Part shown: piece after piece, positions 1 to 7,074 of the stretch | Numbering within the stretch: position 1 is the stretch's first letter | Layout: the number at the start of each line of letters is the position of its first letter | DNA from: Streptomyces hiroshimensis | GTDB taxonomy: Bacteria; Actinomycetota; Actinomycetes; Streptomycetales; Streptomycetaceae | NCBI RefSeq assembly: GCF_014650335.1 | Contig: NZ_BMUT01000018.1 | Span: 1 to 64,000, forward strand | Direction of reading: 5' to 3' | DNA: 64,000 bases | The notes under the pieces: model-generated | Seen by the model: the letters and a program-made list of their open reading frames with translations, nothing else | What the model was told of the DNA's origin: nothing | Database searches by the model: none | Made by a program: the position numbers and the translations under genes

Positions 1-1369
1 GATGATCGAAACCGAACAGCGGCTCGCTCTTGATCATCGCCAGGAGGAAGTCGTGCGACAGCCTCGCAGTCGTCGGACGCAGGTTTCGAAACCCTCGCCG
101 GACCCGGGCCGGGGTGAGCCGCTCGAGCGGAGCCGGTTTCTCCCACGGGTGCCGCAGGTCCCTCACGAGCGGTCGGGCGAGCCGGAGCTGGGTGTAGGCG
201 GCGGCGATGAGCCATGTCCATCGGTCGGCGGCCTCGGGGCTGCGGAGCCTGGGGGCGGTCCAGCCCAGGGTCTGCTTCATCATCCGGAAAGTGTGCTCGA
301 CATCGAACCTTCTCAGGAACGCTTGCCAGCAGCGGTCGACGTCGGCCGCAGTGGCGCCGGTCCTGGACCACCACAGCCACAACGGCTTCGGACCGGCACC
401 CGAGGGCAGATGCTCGACCTGGAGGCGGATGACCGTACCTTCGATGATGGGCAGTTCGGCGGTGTGGTCGATCCAGGCGGCCCGCCGGGTCAGTCGGGGG
501 TGGAGCCGGTCCCATGCCCGGGCCGTCGCCTTCCCGTAGAGACGGGTGCCGGTGACGGTCACCACCTGCGCATCTCCCCAGGATTCCGGCTGTCCGAAGA
601 CGAACTCACCACCGTGCTTGGGCGGCCGGCCGCCATCGGGGTGTTCCTGGTGGAAAGCCTCGCGGGAGGGCGCCGGCCGACGCATCACCCGGTCCGAGCG
701 GGTCCGGCCCAGGATCTCGATGGGCAGGTCCGCCAGCAGGTGGGCGAGCCGTGGAGCGTCGTAACCGGCGTCGACCACGATCAGGATGTGCGGGTCGCCC
801 GGTGCCCACTGGCCCGCCGTGATCAGACGCTCCACGACCTCCCGGATCTGGGCGGTGGTGACGGCTGCGACGTCGGCGCCGGGCAGCAGCCGGACGGTGT
901 CCAGGACCGCGGTCCATGAGGTCCGGCCGGTCTCCAGCGCGGCGACGACCGAGTAGGGCCAGCCCGGGATCATCAGGTGCTTGTTCTCGCCGTACCCGTA
1001 GGTGTGGCAGAAGCACCGGTCAGGGGCCGTGTCCGCGTCCGGGCGGAGCCAGGGCGAGACGTCGACAGCGAGGACCAGGCGGCCGTCGGCCGCCTTCGGC
1101 AGCGGTACTGAGACCAGGGCCCGTCGCAGTCGGCCCACGTCCAGCTGCCCCTGGTTCAGGCCCGCGTACAAAGCGCCGTGTCCACGACGGTGTTCGGCTG
1201 CGAGCGCCAGCCCGACCAGGGTCTTCACCGGCCCGTCCGCGCAGAGCACCGCGTCGGTGAGCTCGAACAGGGCGTCCGCACGCGCGGTCAGGCACGCGTA
1301 CAACTCCGACCGGAAGTGTGACAGGAGCCCGAACGGCTCACCCGGAACATCGTGATGCAGCAGACTCAC
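1..1369 (-). mobile_element. DDE transposase, C-terminus cut by window edge
   Basis: An open frame runs from a GTG at 1369 (VSLLHHDVPGEP) to the left edge, at least 456 residues without a stop. It contains typical DDE-type stretches: LVLAVDVSPWLRPDA near residue 100 (first acidic residue), ILIVVDAGYDAPRLAHLL near residue 200 (second), and FDVEHTFRMMKQTLGW near residue 355 with the third acidic residue. The fold and length suit the large actinobacterial transposase families with a DDE_5-like core. It transposes its own element. No terminal inverted repeat was identified to the right of it, and the element's other end lies outside the window. Which IS family it belongs to is uncertain. Confidence 0.75.
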
Positions 1370-1621
1370 CTACGGCCTTCGGCTGGATCTGTATCTCTGT
1401 GACGGAGCACAGGTTCCAGGCGAAGGCCGCTCTGCTGTCCAGCACTTATCACCATGAGTGATCAAGTTCGAGGAACGATTCGACCAGTGAAGATAAAACG
1501 CAAGGTCAGCGCCTGTTTGTAATCCTCGGAAGCGTGGAGAGGTGCTTCCGGCGTCGGTGACGGACCCCGTGGCGGCCCTGGTCGCGCCGGCATGCTGTGG
1601 CGCAGGAAAGGCGCGGCCCGC

Positions 1622-2056
1622 CTACGCGGCTTGGGTGAGTTCGGCGCGGCCGAACAGGAGTGCGTAGCCGGAGGGGAGCTGGCGCAGGATGCGGGTCAGC
1701 AGGTCGGGGCCGGCGTATGCCGCGACGGCGGAGAAGACGGATCCGGTGTCCCAGCGGGTGGTGCCCAGGGAGGCGCCGGTGCGGGCGGCGAGGTCCTTGA
1801 CGAAGGCCCAGCCGCCGAGCGGTTGGGTGTCGGGGATCTGGGCGGTGAGGATGCGCGCGGCTTCGACGGGGAGGCGGGCGGCCAGTTCGACGCGTTCGTC
1901 GCCGGTCAGCTGGCGTCCCAGTCCCGAAAGGACGAGGCGGACGGCTTCCTCGGCCTTCTCGTGGGTGGGGTAGGCGCCTGTGTAGCGGACCGTTTCCAGC
2001 ATCTGCTCGTAGGCCCTGCCGTAGGGCTGCTGGAGCGGCGCGCTCTGGTCGGACAT
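1622..2056 (-). CDS. DUF2267 family protein
   Basis: A 144-residue soluble protein, mostly helical, with the pattern of DUF2267: a helix pair, a central RLVLSGLGRQLTGDERVELAARLP stretch broken here as RLVLSGLGRQL and ELAARLP, and a final RILRQLPSGYALLFGRAEL. It closely resembles its neighbour at 2127-2522, which ends LFQLPAGYDLLFGRPQ, so the two probably arose by tandem duplication. The ATG at 2056 is preferred over the GTG just before it because AAAGG lies a usable distance upstream. DUF2267 proteins often sit beside stress genes in actinobacteria; molecular function is unknown. The link to the heat-shock gene next door is inferred from position. Confidence 0.7.
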   Translation of the reverse strand: MSDQSAPLQQPYGRAYEQMLETVRYTGAYPTHEKAEEAVRLVLSGLGRQLTGDERVELAARLPVEAARILTAQIPDTQPLGGWAFVKDLAARTGASLGTTRWDTGSVFSAVAAYAGPDLLTRILRQLPSGYALLFGRAELTQAA

Positions 2057-2126
2057 CACTGCGGTGGTTGCCTTTCTGTCACCAGGGTTCGTGGCGGCCG
2101 GTGTGCGGCCGCCGGAGGGTGGGTGG

Positions 2127-2522
2127 TCAGGTGTGCTGGGGGCGCCCGAAGAGGAGGTCGTAGCCGGCTGGGAGCTGGAACAGGATCTCTTCGAGGAGTT
2201 CGTCTCCGGCGGCGTCGGCGGCCGTGGACAGGACGGCGCTGACGTCCCAGGCCGCGGTCTGTTCGGTGGCCCCTTCGATCCAGGCCGCGGTCGCCCGCAC
2301 GAACCGCTCCGGGGACAGCGGCTCGGCGCTCTGCAGCGGATTGAGCAGGATCAGGGCGAAGTCTTCCGGCAGGCGCGCCGCCAGCTGGGCGCGTACCTGG
2401 CCGACCAGGTGTGCGCCCAGCAGGGCGAGCACCACGCGGGCCGCGCGCTCGGCCTCCTGCAGGGTGTGGTACTCGCCGCGTTCCTTCACCTGCTCGAGGA
2501 ACGCTTCGCGTCGCAGAGTCAT
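2127..2522 (-). CDS. DUF2267 family protein, paralogue of neighbour
   Basis: 131 residues starting MTLRREAFLEQVKERG. The conserved parts are RVVLALLGAHLVGQVRAQL, LPEDFALILLNPL and the C-terminal FQLPAGYDLLFGRP, which match the protein encoded at 1622-2056 almost motif for motif. The open frame extends further upstream into the heat-shock gene, but that part is an antisense-type shadow; the ATG at 2522 fits the family length. It lies about 100 bp downstream of the Hsp20 gene on the same strand and may be co-transcribed with it, which suggests a stress-related role. Function unknown. Confidence 0.75.
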   Translation of the reverse strand: MTLRREAFLEQVKERGEYHTLQEAERAARVVLALLGAHLVGQVRAQLAARLPEDFALILLNPLQSAEPLSPERFVRATAAWIEGATEQTAAWDVSAVLSTAADAAGDELLEEILFQLPAGYDLLFGRPQHT

Positions 2523-2622
2523 GGCGACCGCCACCCTTCCTCGGTTCCCCAGGGCGCGGAGGACGGGCGAGGGGGAGATCAGGTACCCGTCCTCCGCACT
2601 GTTCAGCCCTTGTCTGTCCGGC

Positions 2623-3054
2623 TCAGCCGGAGATCTCCTTGCGGCCGGATCCGCCGCCGATGGAGATCTTGCGGGGCTTGGCGCGCTCGGCGATCGGGAT
2701 GCGCAGGGTGAGTACGCCCGCGTCGTAGTCGGCCTGGATGTGCTCGGTGTCGAGGGTGTCGGCGAGCACGATCTGGCGGGAGAAGACACCCAGGGGCCGT
2801 TCCGACAGCTCCATCTGCACGTCGTCGGCCTTCGCCACCGGCCGGCGCTCGGCCTTGACGGTCAGCATGTTCCGCTCGACGTCGATGTCGATCGCGTCCG
2901 CGCTGACACCGGGGAGGTCGAAGGCCACCACGTACTCGTCGCCCTCGCGGTAGGCGTCCATCGCCATCGCGGACGGCTTCGACCAGGTGCCCGGGGCCAT
3001 CAGCTGCTGGGCCAGCCGGTCGAGCTCACGGAAGGGGTCAGTGCGCATCAACAT
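2623..3054 (-). CDS. hsp18: Small heat-shock protein, Hsp20/HSP18 type
   Basis: 143 residues. The alpha-crystallin domain is clear: AYREGDEYVVAFDLPGVSAD, then DIDVERNMLTVKAERRP, and the C-terminal part GVLTLRIPIAERAKPRKI, which holds the conserved G-V-L-T-L and an I-x-I motif near the tail. Such proteins form oligomers that hold unfolding proteins until other chaperones act. The ATG at 3054 is chosen because GGAGG stands 8 bases upstream; the longer frame would begin inside the control region. It is transcribed divergently from the regulator at 3184, with two operator copies between, so heat-inducible derepression is expected, as described for hsp18/rheA in Streptomyces albus. Confidence 0.92.
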   Translation of the reverse strand: MLMRTDPFRELDRLAQQLMAPGTWSKPSAMAMDAYREGDEYVVAFDLPGVSADAIDIDVERNMLTVKAERRPVAKADDVQMELSERPLGVFSRQIVLADTLDTEHIQADYDAGVLTLRIPIAERAKPRKISIGGGSGRKEISG

Positions 3055-3118
3055 GGAAAACACCTCCAGAGGGTTCGGGCAGTTGCTGCCAATGCGCCTC
3101 ACTGAAACCGTTGTAACA

Positions 3119-3164
3119 TGTCATCCAATGGATGACAAACATGGTGGTCGTCCAAAGGATGACA
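3119..3164. promoter_or_regulatory. Paired RheA-type operators
   Basis: Positions 3119-3137 read TGTCATCCAATGGATGACA, a perfect inverted repeat with 9-bp arms and one central base. Positions 3146-3164 hold a second copy matching at 16 of 19 positions (GGTCGTCCAAAGGATGACA), centred 27 bp away. The core agrees with the TGTCATC-N5-GATGACA element reported for RheA. The pair sits between hsp18 and the divergent regulator gene, so it could control both. Confidence 0.85.
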
Positions 3165-3183
3165 TCCCTGATGGGAGGTGCCC

Positions 3184-3816
3184 ATGACCCCGGCCGACCA
3201 GCCGCCCTCGTCCAGCGCCGAGGCAACGATCCCGGCGTCGTTCCTCGCCGCCGCGGCGGCCCTGCGCGCCATAGACGAAGCCCTGCACGCCGCCCGGAAG
3301 GAAGCCCCCGACACCACCGAAGCGCGCGACGCCGGCCCGGAGCAGGCCCTGGCCTCCCTGTTGCTGCTGCGGCAGGTCCGCGAGCAGCTCGCCGGATGGG
3401 AGACCGGCCTGATCGAAACCGCCCGCGACGCGGGCGCCAGCTGGGCCGACCTCGCCCACCCCCTCGGCGTCGCCAGCCGCCAGGCCGCCGAACGCCGCTA
3501 CCTGCGCGGCCGCCCCGGCCCCGCCGGAACCACCGGCGAACAACGCGTGACGGCCACCCGCGAACGCCGCGCCGCCGAACGCACCACCGCCACCTGGGCC
3601 CGCCACAACGCCGCCGCCCTACGCCGCCTCGCAGGCCAGATCACCGCACTCACCGACCTCCCCGCAGCGGCCCGCCAACCGCTCAGCCGGCTCCACGCCG
3701 CCCTCGCCGAGGACGACCCCGCCGCCCTCATCAACCCCCTGACCGCCACCCGCCCCCACCTGACCACAACCCACCCCGACCTCGCCGCCCAACTCGACAC
3801 CCTCACACCCCCCTGA
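3184..3816 (+). CDS. rheA: RheA-like HSP18 transcriptional regulator
   Basis: 210 residues, Ala-rich and mostly helical. RQVREQLAGWETGLIETARD and the following GASWADLAHPLGVASRQAAE look like a helix-turn-helix with a downstream coiled region RRYLRGRPG. This arrangement is that of the proteins annotated as HSP18 transcriptional regulators in Streptomyces; RheA itself is a temperature-sensing repressor of hsp18. The ATG at 3184 is preferred to the GTG at 3178 because GGGAGG at 3173-3178 gives it a good ribosome site. The C-terminus is rich in Thr, Pro and Leu. Identity with S. albus RheA cannot be proven by eye, but the divergent hsp18 gene and matching operators support it strongly. Confidence 0.8.
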   Translation: MTPADQPPSSSAEATIPASFLAAAAALRAIDEALHAARKEAPDTTEARDAGPEQALASLLLLRQVREQLAGWETGLIETARDAGASWADLAHPLGVASRQAAERRYLRGRPGPAGTTGEQRVTATRERRAAERTTATWARHNAAALRRLAGQITALTDLPAAARQPLSRLHAALAEDDPAALINPLTATRPHLTTTHPDLAAQLDTLTPP

Positions 3817-3887
3817 CCTCACCCGCTGCCCCAGAGGTGCGCAACACATCCCCCGGCCAGCCCCCTGACCAGCGCCCCCCAAACCAG

Positions 3888-4254
3888 CTCAGAGCATCAC
3901 GCACCATCTTCACGTTCACGCGCTCCGGAGCGGCGCACGCCCAGCAGGACCGGTAGACGGTGCAGGCGCCGAACGCACCGATCACTGACCGCCTCCAGCC
4001 GTCGCGCCGCTCGGACAGCGACCGCGCCACCATGCGCTTGGGCGGGCGCGTCTGGTCGGCCGCCTGGCAGCCCAGCGCGTAGGCGGCCCGCTCCCCCGGC
4101 GGGTGCCTCTGCCTCTCTTCCTAGCCGGCCGTGAGGACGGACATCGTGTCCGCGATCTGCTGACGGCGACTCGACTGCCAGCCGATGAGCCGCTGGTCGA
4201 TCCCGGCGATTGCCATGACCGGGCGCGAACTGCGGCCCTCGCCGGACGTAGTGG
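3888..4254 (-). pseudogene. Remnant resembling a TrwC/MobF-type relaxase
   Basis: One minus-strand frame reads AIAGIDQRLIGWQSSRRQQ, IADTMSVLTAG, an in-frame TAG (4121-4123), then EERQRHPPGERAAYALG and QAADQTRPPKRMVARSLSE. Codon bias continues across the stop. IGWQSSRRQQ followed by GERAAYALxxQAADxTRPPK is reminiscent of the region after the relaxase domain in actinobacterial MobF conjugative relaxases, so this is read as a decayed fragment of such a gene. It has no intact start or end and dissolves near the 3' end of the rheA-like gene. The family assignment is from memory and tentative. Confidence 0.35.
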
Positions 4255-4440
4255 AGGCACTGGCCCGGGCACAGGGGTCCGGGCTCGGCACTCGGTCGTG
4301 CCGCACGGCCCCCGGCCGGGCTCGGGTAGCGCCGTGGCGTCAGACCGGCCACTGCCGCGCGCACTCCATCGGCGACGATGTCGATGTCTACGACGGGGTG
4401 GGGGCGAGTATCCTCCGGCCCCCGCGGCGGGCGGGGACCG

Positions 4441-5892
4441 TCAGGCGTTGTGGTGATTGCCCGCCCACACGGCGGGGGTCCGCTGGGCCCAGGGAGCGGC
4501 CTGTTCCAGTTGTCCGGCGAGACGGAAGAGTGCGTCCTCGCGTCCGTATCCGGCGGCGAACTGGATGCCGATGGGGAGTCCGGTGGCGGGGTCGGTCTCC
4601 AGGGGGACGGACATGGCGGGGGTGCCGGCGACATTGAACGCGGCGGTGAAGGGCGAGCGGTGGAAGAGTTGCCTGACCCAGCCGAGACCGTCGGCGCCGT
4701 CGGCACCCTCGGCGTACGTACCCAAGAGGACGGGTAGTTCGGGCAGGGTCGGGGTGAGCAGCAGGTCGTAGTCGGTGAAGTACCTGCCGATTGCGCGCGC
4801 GACGCTGTTGCGCATCGCGAGTGCGCGGACGAACTCGGCCCCGCTGACCTGCTGTCCGTATGTGTAGCTGGCCAGCATCTCGGGTTCGACGGTGGTGGAG
4901 TCGACGGGGCGCTCGAAGGCCGCGGCGAGGCCGTCGATCCACGTCACCAGATTGGTGCTCCAGAGGCGGGCATTGGCCAGGACGAATTCCTCCCAGCTGA
5001 CGCCGAGGTCGACCTGGACCTCTTCCACCCGGTGTCCCAGGGACTCGGTGAGCCGTGCGGAGCGGAGTGTGGCGTCGACGACGGTGGCGTCGGCGGTCCG
5101 ACCGCCCCAGGGCTGTGTCAGGAGGCCTATCCTCAGGCTGCCCGGGGAGCGGGTGATCTCCTGCGCATAGGGCCGCTCCGGCCGCTGGGCGGAATAGGGG
5201 TCACCGGTCTCGGGGCCATGGACGAGGTCCAGCAGCGCGGCGCTGTCGCGTACCGAGCGGCTGAGGACTCCATGGACGGCGAGCCCGTTGAAGACCTCGT
5301 CCGCGTCGGGGCCCATGGAGATCCGGCCGCGGGTCGGTTTCAGCCCGAACAGACCGTTGCCGGCGGCCGGGACACGGATGGAGCCCGCTGCGTCGGTGGC
5401 ATGCGCGATCGGGACGATGCCCGCGGCCACGGCGGCTCCCGACCCGCCACTGGAGCCGCCGGGGCTACGAGTGGGGTCCCAGGGGTTACGGGTGGCGCCG
5501 TACAGGACGCCTTCCGTGGTGGTGCTGTAGGCGAACTCCGGAGTCGCCGTGCGTCCGAGTGTCACCAGCCCGGCGCGGCGGAAGCGCGCCATGAGTGATG
5601 AGTCGGCCCCGGCGACGTTTCCTGCGGCGAGGCGGCTGCCCAGTTCCACTCGCTTGCCGGCCATGGCGACGGCGAGGTCCTTGATCAGGAAGGGTACCCC
5701 CGCCAGTGGCGTGCTGCCGGGGGCCGGCGTGTCCTGTGCGGGCCAGGTCTCGACGACGGCGTTGATCTGCGGATTCACCGCCTCGGACGCCAGTTGGGCC
5801 GTCGCGGCGAGTTCCGCGGCAGTCACCTGGCCGCGGGCGACCAGGTCGGCCAGGCCGACGCCGTCGTAGTTCACGTACTCGGAGAGCTGCAT
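4441..5892 (-). CDS. Amidase signature family hydrolase
   Basis: 483 residues. The Ser-cisSer-Lys triad of the amidase signature family is visible: Lys71 in FLIKDLAVAMAGK, the Gly/Ser-rich SPGGSSGGSGAAVAAG, and the nucleophile in DAAGSIRVPAAGNG. Such enzymes hydrolyse linear amides; the substrate here is unknown. The ATG at 5892 (MQLSEYVNYDG) gives family length, though its ribosome site is poor. The gene is divergent from a TetR regulator at 6044, with three operator-like palindromes between, so it is probably repressed by that regulator and induced by an amide-like ligand. Confidence 0.88.
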   Translation of the reverse strand: MQLSEYVNYDGVGLADLVARGQVTAAELAATAQLASEAVNPQINAVVETWPAQDTPAPGSTPLAGVPFLIKDLAVAMAGKRVELGSRLAAGNVAGADSSLMARFRRAGLVTLGRTATPEFAYSTTTEGVLYGATRNPWDPTRSPGGSSGGSGAAVAAGIVPIAHATDAAGSIRVPAAGNGLFGLKPTRGRISMGPDADEVFNGLAVHGVLSRSVRDSAALLDLVHGPETGDPYSAQRPERPYAQEITRSPGSLRIGLLTQPWGGRTADATVVDATLRSARLTESLGHRVEEVQVDLGVSWEEFVLANARLWSTNLVTWIDGLAAAFERPVDSTTVEPEMLASYTYGQQVSGAEFVRALAMRNSVARAIGRYFTDYDLLLTPTLPELPVLLGTYAEGADGADGLGWVRQLFHRSPFTAAFNVAGTPAMSVPLETDPATGLPIGIQFAAGYGREDALFRLAGQLEQAAPWAQRTPAVWAGNHHNA

Positions 5893-5929
5893 TTTCGTCC
5901 ATTCAGGAGAAGCGACATCAGTCAGCAAG

Positions 5930-5979
5930 ACCGCTCGGTATCTCACGATACCGAGCGGTATCGCGTGGGACTGAGCGGT
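5930..5979. promoter_or_regulatory. Three TetR-type operator cores at 20-bp spacing
   Basis: Three 10-bp near-palindromes, ACCGCTCGGT (5930-5939), ACCGAGCGGT (5950-5959) and ACTGAGCGGT (5970-5979), have centres exactly 20 bp apart. The middle one extends to CGATACCGAGCGGTATCG (5946-5963), and the first two form a perfect 12-bp inverted repeat (5931-5942 with 5947-5958). They fill the gap between the amidase and the TetR gene. Confidence 0.75.
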
Positions 5980-6043
5980 ACCGTAGCATTGGCGGCAGGC
6001 GGTGCAACCCCCCACCGGACCGATGAAGGGCCGTACGGCGAGC

Positions 6044-6652
6044 ATGGACAGAGTCAGCAGGCAGAGCAGGGTGGCCAAGTTGCCGCCCCGGGAACGGATC
6101 CTCGACGCGGCGGAGGAACTCTTCTCGCGTGAGGGGATCAAGGCGGTGGGCGTCCAGGCCATCGCCAGCCGGGCCGACACCACCAAGATGGCGCTGTACC
6201 GCCATTTCGCGACCAAGGACGCACTGGTCGAGGAATGGCTCCGCATCGTGGCAGCCGACTACACCGCTGTGTTCGACCGGTTGGAGGAGGCACACCCCGA
6301 CGAGCCCCGGGCACAGATCCTGGGGATCGCCCGGTTCATCGCCGACGGGCTTCCCGAGATCTCCCACCGGGGGTGTCCGTTCATCAACTCCATCGCGGAA
6401 CTGCCCGACCGCACCCACCCGGCGCGCCGGCTGATCGAAGCCCACAAGGCCAACCAGATGCGCCAGCTCACTGACTTGTGCGCCCGGGCCGGGCTGTCCG
6501 ATCCGGACGAGGCGGCCACGGAGATCACCTTCGTCCTTGAAGGAGCCCAGGTAAGCACCCAGAACGGAAGCGTCGAACACGCGGGTGAGCGGCTCATGCG
6601 GATCGTCGAAGCCGTACTGGACCGCCACTCGGCCCCCAAGGCCGCCCGGTGA
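6044..6652 (+). CDS. TetR/AcrR family transcriptional regulator
   Basis: About 202 residues. The N-terminal DNA-binding domain is typical: RERILDAAEELFSREGIKAV, then VQAIASRADTTKMALYRHFA and TKDALVEEWL. The C-terminal domain has GCPFINSIAELPD and is shared by a TetR group often found beside small-molecule enzymes. The start is uncertain: GTG 6002, ATG 6023 and ATG 6044 are all in frame and none has a strong ribosome site; 6044 is chosen because it leaves the usual short leader before the HTH. It is expected to repress itself and the divergent amidase through the operators at 5930-5979. Confidence 0.88.
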   Translation: MDRVSRQSRVAKLPPRERILDAAEELFSREGIKAVGVQAIASRADTTKMALYRHFATKDALVEEWLRIVAADYTAVFDRLEEAHPDEPRAQILGIARFIADGLPEISHRGCPFINSIAELPDRTHPARRLIEAHKANQMRQLTDLCARAGLSDPDEAATEITFVLEGAQVSTQNGSVEHAGERLMRIVEAVLDRHSAPKAAR

Positions 6653-7074
6653 ACGGTCACGCCACGGAGTGATCCTGGTGTGGTGGAGCGGCCGGACAGC
6701 AGTGAGCATCGCCCGGCCCGTCCCCGTGCTGTCCGGCCCTCACGCAGCCACCCGGCCGACGCTCGAACAGCGGCTCCGGCCCGTTGCCTGTCCGGTGATC
6801 CAGGCCCGGGAGTCCAGCCACTCGCTCAGCCGGCCCCGCACCTCGGCGAAGTCACGCCGGCCCACGTCGGCCCCGGCCTGCTGAATCTCCCCGACGTACG
6901 CACGCGCCGCTCGGCGCCAGGAGGAGATCGGCCAGGCGTGGCAAGCGAGCCGAGGGATCAGTGACGTGCTTGCTTAGGTGACAGGGCGTCACTCACTCGA
7001 GGGGTGGCGCTGTGTCCCTGCTGCTCTACGGCGCCTTCCGACTGCATGCTCGGCTCCATGATTTCGTTCCACCG
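6653..7074. other. 422-bp gap holding a decayed gene fragment
   Basis: No intact gene lies here. The recognisable content is a minus-strand fragment at 6740-6960, listed separately. The rest, including the part next to the FG-GAP gene's 3' end, shows no convincing coding sequence or strong hairpin. Confidence 0.5.
6740..6960 (-). pseudogene. Fragment resembling a DUF4158/Tn3-type protein
   Basis: A minus-strand frame reads YVGEIQQAGADVGRRDFAEV and RGRLSEWLDSRAWITGQ before a stop at 6740-6742. In the adjacent frames the likeness continues as GPEPLFER and then SAGWLREG, which suggests two small frameshifts. The pattern SEWLxxRAWxTGxGPxxLFExxxGWLRE is remembered from Streptomyces DUF4158-containing proteins related to Tn3-type transposases. 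No start codon or full domain survives. Called a pseudogene because of the frame changes; the family is tentative. Confidence 0.35.

Noticed and set aside
2..919. 305-residue open frame on the plus strand
   Set aside because: It is the antisense shadow of the transposase; the minus strand shows DDE-type motifs and the plus-strand product is low-complexity Gly/Pro/Arg.
1370..1621. Possible terminal inverted repeat of the transposase element
   Set aside because: No inverted or direct repeat could be paired with sequence inside the window; the other end is outside.
3132..3956. 274-residue plus-strand frame overlapping the rheA-like gene
   Set aside because: It starts inside the operator and gives a Pro/Arg-rich low-complexity product, while the overlapping frame gives the regulator with a good ribosome site.
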